The notes under the pieces were generated by a model. The model had not been told where the DNA came from. It made no database searches and saw only the letters and a list, made by a program, of their open reading frames with translations. The translations under genes and the position numbers were made by a program. A stretch of DNA of 64,000 bases, from positions 373,354-437,353 of the forward strand of contig RKQB01000002.1 of assembly GCA_003797895.1 (NCBI GenBank), written 5' to 3'. Source of the DNA: Cyclobacteriaceae bacterium YHN15 (GTDB lineage: Bacteria; Bacteroidota; Bacteroidia; Cytophagales; Cyclobacteriaceae). This document shows, piece by piece, positions 38,802-46,834 of this stretch (positions are counted from its first letter, which is position 1; each line of letters opens with the position of its first letter).

Positions 38802-39182
38802 TTAGCACTGAGCTCCAAGGCAGCTCTGCTGCTTAAAATACCTGTCCCGACTACTCGGGAAGGTCGCGGGCCTGTCTACTAACAGGTTGACTTGTATACC
38901 GAGGGCCAGTAATTTCCTGGAAATCTCCGGGTAATGTTTAAGATTTTCAAGGTACTTTCTGGATTTGTTCTTTTTGATATGTTTTTCAATTGAGATAGCT
39001 TGACTTTCTGATCCGCATTCAATCAAAAAGTAAATATCCCAATCTTCAGATCTATCCGTAAACGAACCCTTAAAGACATGCCTATTATGCTGAACTAGTC
39101 TTGACGCTAAGTTTTCTGTATATCCGATATAGTATCGGTCAATTGATTTTGAGTAAAGTATGTAAACACAAAATGTTTTCAT
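38802..39182 (-). CDS. GIY-YIG nuclease family protein with C-terminal extension
   Basis: Small nuclease-like protein of 126 residues. The GIY-YIG domain is intact: YIL (7-9) and YIG (18-20), catalytic Arg R28 in SRLVQH and metal-binding Glu E66 in SIEKHIKK. The domain ends near residue 97. The last 28 or so residues are encoded by a sequence holding a palindrome and a short tRNA-Asp-like piece (38841-38870), so they look acquired by read-through. The ATG lies only 55 bases after the end of tRNA-Thr on the same strand, behind the tRNA terminator, and no separate promoter is visible. Role in DNA cleavage or mobility is inference. Confidence 0.85.
   Translation of the reverse strand: MKTFCVYILYSKSIDRYYIGYTENLASRLVQHNRHVFKGSFTDRSEDWDIYFLIECGSESQAISIEKHIKKNKSRKYLENLKHYPEISRKLLALGIQVNLLVDRPATFPSSRDRYFKQQSCLGAQC
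38820..38832. repeat. Small palindrome GCAGC-TCT-GCTGC
   Basis: Perfect five-base arms with a TCT centre, slightly extended by flanking GG/TT. It lies inside the 3' end of the GIY-YIG ORF, 12 bases before the TCCCGA...TCGGGA palindrome. Confidence 0.4.
38841..38870 (+). pseudogene. tRNA-Asp-like fragment with palindrome in place of 9 bases
   Basis: CCTG, then the hairpin TCCCGACTACTCGGGA (38845-38860), then AGGTCGCGGG (38861-38870). In the true tRNA-Asp 140 bases upstream, CCTG and AGGTCGCGGG flank TCACGCAGG (38712-38720). The matching pieces are short (4 and 10 bases), so chance is not excluded, but the same arrangement occurs at the other two tRNA genes of the window. Confidence 0.5.
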
Positions 39183-39207
39183 AACCCTAAAAAATATCTT
39201 GAAAAAG

Positions 39208-39235
39208 AAAGGGGCAACTGTCGCCGCCCCTTTTT
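39208..39235 (-). terminator. Terminator of tRNA-Thr
   Basis: AAAGGGGC (39208-39215) pairs with GCCCCTTT (39226-39233). On the minus strand the T-rich run follows the hairpin right after the tRNA 3' end. The GIY-YIG ATG at 39182 is 26 bases past it. Confidence 0.8.
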
Positions 39236-39236
39236 G

Positions 39237-39300
<64 letters not shown>

Positions 39301-39309
<9 letters not shown>

Positions 39310-39399
39310 GTTTATTTGCTCTACCATCCCGATAACTATCGGGATAAGGAGGCGTTTATTTGCTCTACCATCCCGATAACTATCTGGATAAGGAGATAG
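39301..39399 (-). repeat. 44-base tandem units made from tRNA-Thr 5' part plus a palindrome
   Basis: Read on the plus strand, TAAGGAGGCG recurs at 39301 and 39345 (and truncated at 39389), an exact 44-base period. Each unit is TTTAT, then TTGCTCTACCA from the tRNA, then the hairpin TCCCGATAACTATCGGGA (39329-39346) or its one-base variant with CTGGA (39371-39388), then TAAGGAGGCG from the tRNA 5' end. The tRNA bases GCTGAGC between the two matches are replaced by the palindrome. The units lie between the tRNA-Thr promoter and the tRNA, hence in its leader. Confidence 0.88.
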
Positions 39400-39430
39400 T
39401 TCTTCAAGACCTTTGTCTCAATTAGTGGTG

Positions 39431-39461
39431 CAAATATATAGGGATAGAGCAATGCTGCAAA
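39431..39461 (-). promoter_or_regulatory. Promoter of tRNA-Thr
   Basis: On the minus strand TTTG (39461-39458), 19 bases, then TATATTTG (39438-39431), an exact consensus match. The predicted start near 39424 leaves a leader of about 115 bases; without the two 44-base units it would be about 27 bases, as at the other tRNA genes here. Confidence 0.8.
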
Positions 39462-39515
39462 AGGTTTTTAAAAAAAAATAAGGGAATATTTACTATTCCC
39501 TTATTTATGAGTGCA

Positions 39516-41408
39516 TTAGAATTCCCGGAGTATGGAAAGTTTTTTCTTCAACTTGTCTACTTCCTTCTCTGCTTTGACAATTTTCTCATCAAATTGATCT
39601 TTTAATTTATCTGCAGTCTTGGATGATGCAAAAAATTCCAGGTTGTTTTTCCAAAGCGTGATATTATTTTCAAGGTCAGCTATCTGCTTTCTTATACCAT
39701 GCTCTTTTTTATTGAGTACCCTATTGCTATTAGGATCAGCCTGTATTTTGTTCAAATTTAACCTGAATAAGAATTCATCTTTCTCCCCTCCTTCTATTCC
39801 AAGTTTTTTAACATAGCTATCCACTGCTTCATTAAATTTGGCGATGATTTCTTTCATATTTCTTCTAGGGACGAATCCTATAGCGTTGAATTCAAGGATA
39901 AATTTTTCCAACTTTTCCTCTGACAATTCCTTAGCTTCACTGATTTCCTGAAGAATGGCATTACAAAGTCCCTCTTTTTTCTGTAGGTTTATCTCAAATT
40001 CCTTATTTACCTGTTTATTTGCATTTCTCCTGTTTTCAAAGAAAGTGTCACAGGCATTTTTAAACCTGTTATAAAGTTCATCACGCACCTTCTCTGGAGT
40101 GGGTCCGATTTTTTTCCACTCTTGCTGTAGACTGATCAATTTATTGGCAGTTTCCTGCCAATCTGTATTGCCCATCAGTTCTTCGGCTTTTGAAATTAAT
40201 TCCTCTGCTTTATTTTTGTTTGTGAGTCTGATTTCATCCAATTCTTTGAAGAACAGGTTTTTATTATGGAAGAAAAGTTTAAATAAACCCCAGAATTTTT
40301 TATTGATCTCCTTTCCAAACTCCCTTGGAACAGGTCCCGAGGATTCCCATTCTTTTTGGATAGTCAATACCTCCTTGGTCTTCAGGTTCCAGTCTTTGAT
40401 TTTGGATGCGGAAAAATCTTTATAAGCAGTTAATTTATCAATTAATTTTTCCTTCAATTCGAGATTGGCCTTAAGGGATTCTTTTTGCCCCTCATAGAAC
40501 TCCTTTCTTTTGTCATATATGGCGTCAGAAGCGGCTTTAAACCGTTGCCATAAGGATTCTTGCTCTTCTCTGGGTACAGGACCTATGTGTTTGAATTCTT
40601 CATGTAATTCGTTTAATGATTTGATGGCATCTTTCAAATCTTCAACTGAGGATAAAGCTTCAGCTTTCTCGCAGATCTCAAGCTTATGTTCTAAATTTTT
40701 CTTCCTGTCAAGTTCCTTTAACTCAAAATAAATACTCCTGTTATCATAAAACCTATCCATCAAAGCATTGAAAGAGGCCCAAAGATTCCTGTTTTGAGAA
40801 CTGGGAACCTGTCCTATGCTTTTCCATTCCTCCTGAATATGCTTGATCGTATTGATACTATGCGTCGTTTCTTCACTATCTACCAAGTCCCGGAGACGGT
40901 CCAAAATTTGATTCTTTGCAAGAAGGTTTTTTTCTTTCTGCTTTTCCTGTTCTTTTAAAAACCCGGATTTTTTCTCTCTATAATCATTGTACAAGGCAAA
41001 GAAGACTTTGTCTTCATCTGAAGTTCTGTATTGAAAATCATCTTTGCTTCCCCCATTATTCAAAAAATCCTGTAGTGCTTCTTCCTTTTCTTTATTGAAA
41101 ATTTCATCAAAATGACTTTTGATATCACTGACAGCATGTTCTATTTGAAGGTATTTTCCAGAAGCATTCAATTCTTTTAATGCGGCGATTAATTCAGGCT
41201 TAGAAAAATTAGAATAATCAATTTCTTCGTGTTCCTCCTCATGGTGGCCTTCACTGGTATCGTTGGCATCATCGTGAGCTTCCGGCTCTTTCTCACTCTC
41301 TATTGATTTTTGGTTGGTAATTCCACTTTCATCTTTACCTTCAGCCGATGTTTCTATTTGGGCCTGGGTCACCTTGTCTTCTTCAGACATTTCCTTTTCC
41401 TTATCCAT
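39516..41408 (-). CDS. DUF349-repeat coiled-coil protein
   Basis: A 630-residue soluble, highly charged, helical protein. The N-terminal 70 residues are acidic and disordered. At least five DUF349 repeats follow, each with an E(W/F)xxxGxVP-type turn and an aromatic helix: EEWKSIGQVP, EEFKHIGPVP, KEWESSGPVP, QEWKKIGPTP and LEFNAIGFVP, spaced about 70-75 residues. A coiled coil ends the protein. DUF349 proteins are common in Bacteroidota and of unknown function. A TACTTTTG -7-like element lies at 41448-41441 on the same strand. Confidence 0.88.
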   Translation of the reverse strand: MDKEKEMSEEDKVTQAQIETSAEGKDESGITNQKSIESEKEPEAHDDANDTSEGHHEEEHEEIDYSNFSKPELIAALKELNASGKYLQIEHAVSDIKSHFDEIFNKEKEEALQDFLNNGGSKDDFQYRTSDEDKVFFALYNDYREKKSGFLKEQEKQKEKNLLAKNQILDRLRDLVDSEETTHSINTIKHIQEEWKSIGQVPSSQNRNLWASFNALMDRFYDNRSIYFELKELDRKKNLEHKLEICEKAEALSSVEDLKDAIKSLNELHEEFKHIGPVPREEQESLWQRFKAASDAIYDKRKEFYEGQKESLKANLELKEKLIDKLTAYKDFSASKIKDWNLKTKEVLTIQKEWESSGPVPREFGKEINKKFWGLFKLFFHNKNLFFKELDEIRLTNKNKAEELISKAEELMGNTDWQETANKLISLQQEWKKIGPTPEKVRDELYNRFKNACDTFFENRRNANKQVNKEFEINLQKKEGLCNAILQEISEAKELSEEKLEKFILEFNAIGFVPRRNMKEIIAKFNEAVDSYVKKLGIEGGEKDEFLFRLNLNKIQADPNSNRVLNKKEHGIRKQIADLENNITLWKNNLEFFASSKTADKLKDQFDEKIVKAEKEVDKLKKKLSILREF

Positions 41409-41440
41409 AATTATTTAGTACTTTATAAAAGCTAGCTTAA

Positions 41441-41448
41441 CAAAAGTA
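41441..41448 (-). promoter_or_regulatory. Possible -7 element of the DUF349 gene
   Basis: Minus strand TACTTTTG matches TAnnTTTG 32 bases before the ATG at 41408. No -33 match was seen. Confidence 0.35.
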
Positions 41449-41459
41449 ATAAATAGAAT

Positions 41460-42029
41460 TTAATTTAATCTTGGGTCAATTGGATAATTTGCCAATTGTT
41501 TGTATTCACCACCCATATTTCTCAAAATGATTCTCCATAATTCCTCTGGTGAGGAGAAAAAAACACTTTCAGAATCCAAAGTATTACAAACTATCCAGGT
41601 CTTTTCCTCCAGTTCTACGTTTAATTGGCCTTGTGCCCATCCTGAATATCCTATAAAAAACCGTACAGTGTTTTCTTTGATTTTTCCGAGCTTCATAAGT
41701 CCCAAAAGCGCATCAAAATCTCCACCCCACCAAATATCATTACCCAATTGCACACTACTATCAAAAAACCGGTCACCACAATAAATAAAGTGAAGTGTAT
41801 TCTGTTCCACAGGACCTCCAACATAAACTTCGCAATCCAAAGATTCCACATCATCTATAATTTCGTTGAGTTTTAGAATGGAAAGTTTATTTAATACCAA
41901 TCCGAAAGATCCATTTTCATTGTTTTCACAAATCAAAACAACTGACCGTACAAAATTTTCATCCTGTAAAAAAGGCTCTGAAATCAAAAGATTTCCGGGC
42001 TTCGGGGATATATGATTTTCGTTACTCAT
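41460..42029 (-). CDS. YqgE/AlgH family protein
   Basis: A 189-residue cytoplasmic protein of the YqgE/AlgH (DUF179) family. Landmarks are PGNLLISEPFLQDENFVRSVVLI (about 11-33), GSFGLVLNK (about 41-49), VYVGGPVEQNTLHFIY (about 69-84) and FIGYSGWAQGQLNVEL (about 125-140). The family is widespread, with a solved fold but no proven enzymatic role. The gene lies 51 bases upstream of the DUF349 gene on the same strand and diverges from pdxH. Confidence 0.92.
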   Translation of the reverse strand: MSNENHISPKPGNLLISEPFLQDENFVRSVVLICENNENGSFGLVLNKLSILKLNEIIDDVESLDCEVYVGGPVEQNTLHFIYCGDRFFDSSVQLGNDIWWGGDFDALLGLMKLGKIKENTVRFFIGYSGWAQGQLNVELEEKTWIVCNTLDSESVFFSSPEELWRIILRNMGGEYKQLANYPIDPRLN

Positions 42030-42115
42030 AAAACAAACAATTCTTACGGCTTAATTTATATCTAAATTTTTTAAATGCAATAAGTATCATAATTTTATGA
42101 TAAAAAGTTTGAAGC

Positions 42116-42751
42116 ATGAAAATATCAGATATAAGAATTGATTATTCTTTAAAATCGCTGGACGTATCGGATGTATTGGATTCTCCCTTAGATCAATTCA
42201 ACGTATGGTTTCAGGAAGCATTGGATGCCAAAGTGCTTGAAGTCAATGCGATGAGCTTGGCAACCATAAGAAAAGATGGCAGACCAAATGCTAGAATTGT
42301 TCTTTTGAAAGGTGTTGATAACGGATTTCTGTTTTTTACAAACTACAACAGCATTAAAGGTCAGGAATTAATCAAAACCCCTTATGTGGCAGCAACTTTC
42401 TATTGGGCCGAACTGGAGAGGCAGGTTAGAATTTTTGGGAAAGTTGAGAAATTGACTGCTAAGGAATCAGATGAATACTTTTTCTCAAGGCCCTATTCAA
42501 GTCAAATTGGCGCTTGGGTTTCTCCTCAAAGTGAACCGATTGAAAACAGGGGGGTGCTAGTGGAAAGAGAAACCAAATTCCAGGAAAAATTCACCCCAGA
42601 AACCATCATAAGACCGGAAAATTGGGGAGGGTTTAGAATATTGGTAGATGAAATGGAATTTTGGCAGGGCAGACCAAGTAGACTTCACGATAGAATTTAC
42701 TATACCTTGGATGAAACGAATACCTGGAAAATTTCAAGATTGGCACCTTAA
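42116..42751 (+). CDS. pdxH: Pyridoxamine 5'-phosphate oxidase
   Basis: FMN enzyme that makes pyridoxal 5'-phosphate from pyridoxine or pyridoxamine phosphate. The 211 residues cover the whole family length. Landmarks are NAMSLATIRKDGRPNARIVLLKG (FMN site, about 43-65), the LERQVRIFGKVEKL strand, SPQSEPI near 140 and the signature FWQGRPSRLHDRIYY (about 181-195). It diverges from yqgE and ends at a bidirectional terminator. Confidence 0.95.
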   Translation: MKISDIRIDYSLKSLDVSDVLDSPLDQFNVWFQEALDAKVLEVNAMSLATIRKDGRPNARIVLLKGVDNGFLFFTNYNSIKGQELIKTPYVAATFYWAELERQVRIFGKVEKLTAKESDEYFFSRPYSSQIGAWVSPQSEPIENRGVLVERETKFQEKFTPETIIRPENWGGFRILVDEMEFWQGRPSRLHDRIYYTLDETNTWKISRLAP

Positions 42752-42753
42752 AT

Positions 42754-42779
42754 AAAAAATCCCGGGATGGGATTTTTTT
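42754..42779. terminator. Bidirectional terminator between pdxH and bshB1
   Basis: AAAAAATCCC pairs with GGGATTTTTT around GGGAT. A and T runs on the two sides allow termination in both directions; the bshB1 stop lies inside it at 42778. Confidence 0.85.
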
Positions 42780-43494
42780 ATTTAAGTGAAAAAAGGTCAT
42801 TTACCCCTATCATTCTTTCTACAGTAAATCCTTCTCCATATTTTACCATAATACTGTGACCGAATTCCTTTGCCCTGGCTTCTATGAATTCCAAAAACCA
42901 CTCAGAGGAAATGAAACTTTCAGGTTCTTTATTGCTCGGGTCAAAAAATTGGGATTTAAAAGCCTTTATGCTTTCAATTTTCGTTTCCCAATAAGGCGTA
43001 ATATCAACCACAAAATCAGGTTTTATATAATTGTTTTGTATATAATGATAAATAAATTTTGGACGCCATGCCTCCTGAACTACCCCCTTCATATTTGTCT
43101 CAATTCTTCTGAGACCACTCATGAAACAGGCATGTGAGGCTAAAGATGCCCCCTTACCATGATCAGGATGTCGATCTGTTACAGCATTTGCCAACACTAT
43201 TTCAGGTTGATATTTTCTTATTATTCTTATTATTTCCAACTGATGTACTTCATCATCCTTGAAATATATATCCTTCAACCCCAGGTTTTCTCTTGAAGCT
43301 AATCCAAGGATTTTTGCCGCTACAGCAGATTCTTCCAATCGGATTTCCGGCGTACCTCTTGTCCCCATTTCTCCTTTGGTAAGGTCCAAAATCCCAACCT
43401 TGTACCCTTGGGCAATATGCGCGGCAATAGTTCCTGAACAGGCCAATTCAGCATCATCAGGATGAGCGGCAATTACCAAAATATCAAGTTTCAT
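42778..43494 (-). CDS. bshB1: Bacillithiol biosynthesis deacetylase BshB1
   Basis: Zinc deacetylase of the PIG-L/LmbE family that removes the acetyl group from GlcNAc-malate in bacillithiol synthesis. The start at 43494 (MKLDILVIAAHPDDAE) gives 238 residues. Zinc ligands are H11, D14 (AAHPDDAEL) and the later His in TDRHPDHGKGA. TKGEMGTRGTPEIR is a BshB1 hallmark. bshA and bshC are not in the window. It is last in the operon with trxB and an M23 peptidase, 12 bases after the latter. Confidence 0.92.
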   Translation of the reverse strand: MKLDILVIAAHPDDAELACSGTIAAHIAQGYKVGILDLTKGEMGTRGTPEIRLEESAVAAKILGLASRENLGLKDIYFKDDEVHQLEIIRIIRKYQPEIVLANAVTDRHPDHGKGASLASHACFMSGLRRIETNMKGVVQEAWRPKFIYHYIQNNYIKPDFVVDITPYWETKIESIKAFKSQFFDPSNKEPESFISSEWFLEFIEARAKEFGHSIMVKYGEGFTVERMIGVNDLFSLK

Positions 43495-43511
43495 GTTCAA
43501 ATAAATTATGG

Positions 43512-44558
43512 TTATCTTATCCTAAGTCTTTGTCCCACCCTAAGTACTGAATTAGTGGAAATATTGTTTAATCTTGTCAAAGTACTGACCCTAACTCCAT
43601 AGCGTTTTGCAATCACACTCAAATTCTCTCCGCTTCTGACCCTATGATAGACAGATTCCTGGGTTTTGATTACGTGGTCAAAACTTGCTGAAGTTATCCT
43701 ATAAATATCCGATTTGAGCCTTCCGACATTAAAATCAAATAGTTCAGTTGGATTAATAGATAAGCCTTGGTAACGAACTTCAAAATGTAGGTGTGGACCG
43801 GTACTCCTTCCTGTACTCCCTCCCAAGCCTAAAACATCACCTGCTTTGACCTCTTGACCTACATCCACCAAGATCTTTGACATATGTCCATATAGCGTTT
43901 CCAGACCATTTTTATGCCTGACCACTACATAATAACCATATCCTGTTCTATCATAAGATCTCATCCTTACAATACCATCAAAAGTGCTGAAAATTGGGTC
44001 TCCCGTTTTTAATTTCAAATCCGTGCCATGATGCCATCTATACCGCCTGAATCCGAACTCTGAGGTAATTTGCGTTTGTTCCAACGGCAACTTCCATTCT
44101 GTTCCAAAAAATGTATCATAGAGCTTCACATAAACTGTATCTTTAAAATCTTTGGGATTGAAATCATAAATATTGATTTTTTTACTGTCCCAGGAAGAAT
44201 AGTATTCAAAGGCCGTCACCCATATACTATCAATTAATATCTGTTCGGATACTTGAACCAACTGGTTTGTTGGAGCCCAGATCAGAGACAGGGTGTCTTC
44301 AGCCACTATGCTGAGTCTTTTTTTGAGGTTGACATAATCCTTGTACAATAAAGAGTCTGTTTCCCTGGTGATGTCCTGAAGGTATTTTTGAGGATCAAAA
44401 AGTCTGATATCTCTAAGGAGTGGGTTTGTTGCCGGCGTACCCGTTTGGGGTTGCTCTTTTGGCTTTTTGATTATTCTAGGAAAAGTTTGTGCATAGGCTC
44501 CAAATGAACCCATGCACAATAAAAATAATATTAGAAGTCCTATTTCCCTATATTTCAT
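43512..44558 (-). CDS. M23-family peptidoglycan endopeptidase with LysM domain
   Basis: Exported cell-wall hydrolase of 348 residues. A signal peptide (MKYREIGLLILFLLCMGSFGAYA) is followed by a linker, the M23 peptidase domain and a C-terminal LysM domain. Zinc ligands are the His and Asp of WHHGTDLK (about 171-178) and the HxH of GPHLHFEV (about 253-260). The LysM (VRSGENLSVIAKRYGV, about 305-320) should bind peptidoglycan. It sits between trxB (10 bases upstream) and bshB1 (12 bases downstream). Confidence 0.92.
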   Translation of the reverse strand: MKYREIGLLILFLLCMGSFGAYAQTFPRIIKKPKEQPQTGTPATNPLLRDIRLFDPQKYLQDITRETDSLLYKDYVNLKKRLSIVAEDTLSLIWAPTNQLVQVSEQILIDSIWVTAFEYYSSWDSKKINIYDFNPKDFKDTVYVKLYDTFFGTEWKLPLEQTQITSEFGFRRYRWHHGTDLKLKTGDPIFSTFDGIVRMRSYDRTGYGYYVVVRHKNGLETLYGHMSKILVDVGQEVKAGDVLGLGGSTGRSTGPHLHFEVRYQGLSINPTELFDFNVGRLKSDIYRITSASFDHVIKTQESVYHRVRSGENLSVIAKRYGVRVSTLTRLNNISTNSVLRVGQRLRIR

Positions 44559-44567
44559 CAGTATAAA

Positions 44568-45512
44568 TTAGACCAATTCCTTAGCCGCCAAATACCTTTC
44601 GGCATCCAATGCTGCCATACAACCGGTGCCTGCAGCTGTAACCGCCTGCCTGTAAATATGATCCTGTGCATCACCGCAAGCAAATACGCCTTCTATATTG
44701 GTTTTTGTACTTCCTGGTATTGTTTTAATATAGCCATTTTCATCCATATCAATAATTCCTTTAAAAATTCCGGTATTGGGTTCATGCCCTATAGCTACAA
44801 AGAAACCCGAAATTTTCAATTCTTTTTTCTCTTTGGTTTTATTATTATAAACCCTAAGACCTTCTACTTCATTTTCACCCAAAATTTCATCTGTTTCGGT
44901 ATTCCAAAGAATTTCAATTTTGGGATTGTTCATGACTCTTTTTTGCATGATCTGCGAGGCTCTCATTTCATCCCTCCTGATCAACATATACACTTTGGAG
45001 CAGATATTTGCTAAGTATGAGGCCTCCTCACAAGCAGTGTCTCCTGCACCCACTATGGCCACATCCTGACCACGAAAGAAAAACCCATCACATACTGCGC
45101 AGGCTGATACCCCTTTGCCATTTAATCTTTCTTCACTTTCAATACCCAACCATTTAGCAGATGCTCCAGTGGAAATAATTACTGTGTCCGCATGAATTTC
45201 AACTTGTTCATCAACAATCACTTTATGAGGAGTAGCCGAGAAGTCAACTTTGGTAACAAGTCCATACCTGACTTGGGTACCAAATCTTTCGGCCTGTTTC
45301 CTAAAATCTTCCATCATTTCGGGTCCCATGATTCCATCAGGATATCCTGGATAATTCTCTACATCAGTGGTGATGGTCAACTGCCCTCCTGGTTGACCTC
45401 CGGTATATAATACAGGATTCAAACCTGCCCGGGCTGCATAGATGGCAGCTGTGTAACCTGCAGGGCCCGAACCAATAATCAAAACTTTTATTTTTTCTAT
45501 TTCAGATGACAT
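44568..45512 (-). CDS. trxB: Thioredoxin-disulfide reductase
   Basis: NADPH- and FAD-dependent enzyme that reduces thioredoxin. The 314 residues include the FAD motif IIGSGPAGYTAAIYAARAG (about 11-29), the redox pair CAVC (about 141-144), the NADPH motif VGAGDTACEEASYL and the closing FACGDAQDHIYRQAVTAAGTG. The low-molecular-weight type has the expected length. It heads an operon with the M23 peptidase and bshB1, so two thiol-redox functions share a transcript. Confidence 0.95.
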   Translation of the reverse strand: MSSEIEKIKVLIIGSGPAGYTAAIYAARAGLNPVLYTGGQPGGQLTITTDVENYPGYPDGIMGPEMMEDFRKQAERFGTQVRYGLVTKVDFSATPHKVIVDEQVEIHADTVIISTGASAKWLGIESEERLNGKGVSACAVCDGFFFRGQDVAIVGAGDTACEEASYLANICSKVYMLIRRDEMRASQIMQKRVMNNPKIEILWNTETDEILGENEVEGLRVYNNKTKEKKELKISGFFVAIGHEPNTGIFKGIIDMDENGYIKTIPGSTKTNIEGVFACGDAQDHIYRQAVTAAGTGCMAALDAERYLAAKELV

Positions 45513-45832
45513 TTGATAGATTTTTTAGGGTTAGCAAATTTTGTCAAAATACTGTTTACAACAAAGATTAAACATGTTAAAATTCCCAAATAATTGATGA
45601 GTACAAAAAGCCGGATTGTTTAACATTAAATTAGCTTTTGAAATTCTATAATCAGAAAAAGCTGCCTCAAAATCAAACCACTTGCTGCATTTAGCTCCTT
45701 CGCATATAACAATGTTATACTTCAGTCACTATTACTTGATTTTAATGTATTTTTTCCCTCAATACAATTCCTAATGCATTTCCTGGGTTCGTACGTTTTT
45801 TTGGATTTTAACTCCCTTTGTTTCGGCCCACA
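45513..45832. other. Intergenic stretch upstream of trxB
   Basis: About 320 bases without an ORF, between the trxB start and the sigA terminator. It is AT-rich. A TAATCTTTG-like word lies on the minus strand near 45560, one base too long for the -7 consensus. No other structure was recognised. Confidence 0.5.
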
Positions 45833-45835
45833 AAA

Positions 45836-45856
45836 AAAGGGGAAAAATTCCCCTTT
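45836..45856 (-). terminator. Terminator of the primary sigma factor gene
   Basis: AAAGGGGAA pairs with TTCCCCTTT around AAA, a perfect nine-base stem. On the minus strand a T-run follows. It lies 30 bases after the sigma gene stop. Confidence 0.88.
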
Positions 45857-45885
45857 ATATGTAATCATTAGCACTTAAGAAGGAA

Positions 45886-46749
45886 TTACCCCAAATAAGG
45901 CTTTAAAGTTTTACTTCTTGAAGTATGTCGTAACCTCCTGATAGCCTTTTCTTTAATCTGCCTTACTCTTTCTCTTGTTAAATTGAATTTTTCACCAATT
46001 TCCTCCAAAGTCATCGCATGTTCTCCGTTCAACCCAAAATAAAGTGTAATCACATCTGCCTCTCTTGAGGTGAGTGTTGAAAGTGCCCTCTGAACCTCTT
46101 TCCTTAAAGAATCAGTCATCAGACCATCATCAGGTTTTTCATCCCCGTCATTTTCCAAAACATCTAAAAGGCTGTTTTCTTCGCCTTGAACAAAAGGAGC
46201 ATCCATAGAGACATGACGACCTGAAATTTTCATGGTATCCACTACTTCTCCGGCAGTAACTTCCAAGACTTCTGCCAACTCCTCAGGAGAGGGTTCCCTT
46301 TCAAACTTTTGCTCCAGTTCGCTGAAAGTTTTACTGATTTTATTGAGAGATCCTACCCGATTCAATGGTAACCTCACAATTCTTGATTGCTCGGCCAAAG
46401 CTTGAAGAATGGACTGCCTGATCCACCATACAGCATAAGAAATGAATTTGAAACCACGTGTTTCATCAAATCTTTGTGCGGCTTTGATAAGACCCAAATT
46501 GCCTTCATTAATAAGATCACCAAGAGAAAGACCCTGGTTCTGATATTGCTTGGCAACAGAAACCACAAATCTCAGGTTTGCTTTTGTGAGTTTTTCCAAT
46601 GCCAATTGGTCACCTTCACGGATTCTTTTGGCCAAAATCACTTCTTCATCTGCAGTAAGTAGATCTACTTTACCAATTTCCTGAAGATACTTATCCAAAG
46701 ATTGGCTTTCTCTGTTTGTAATCTGTTTGCTAATTTTTAGCTGCCTCAT
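45886..46749 (-). CDS. rpoD: Primary RNA polymerase sigma factor (sigma-70 group 1, short type)
   Basis: A 287-residue housekeeping sigma factor. It lacks region 1.1, as usual for Bacteroidota. Visible regions are 1.2 ([14 protein letters not shown]), 2.1-2.4 ([52 protein letters not shown]), 3 ([20 protein letters not shown]) and 4.2 ([20 protein letters not shown], about 250-269). It should read the TTTG/TAnnTTTG promoters found across this window. Monocistronic with its own terminator. Confidence 0.95.
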   Translation of the reverse strand: MRQLKISKQITNRESQSLDKYLQEIGKVDLLTADEEVILAKRIREGDQLALEKLTKANLRFVVSVAKQYQNQGLSLGDLINEGNLGLIKAAQRFDETRGFKFISYAVWWIRQSILQALAEQSRIVRLPLNRVGSLNKISKTFSELEQKFEREPSPEELAEVLEVTAGEVVDTMKISGRHVSMDAPFVQGEENSLLDVLENDGDEKPDDGLMTDSLRKEVQRALSTLTSREADVITLYFGLNGEHAMTLEEIGEKFNLTRERVRQIKEKAIRRLRHTSRSKTLKPYLG

Positions 46750-46834
46750 TCGAGAATATTAATTTTTCAGTTAGACTCAATAATAACAGAAATACTTTCT
46801 ATTAAAGTTCAAAGTAAATAATTACTTTAAAAAC

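Noticed and set aside
39329..39346. TCCCGATAACTATCGGGA as a terminator
   Set aside because: It has no T-run, it lies between promoter and tRNA-Thr, and it recurs inside a tRNA-derived unit.
44658..45014. 118-residue plus-strand open frame within trxB
   Set aside because: Antisense to a well-conserved gene; the translation is rich in Phe and Ile from mirrored codons.
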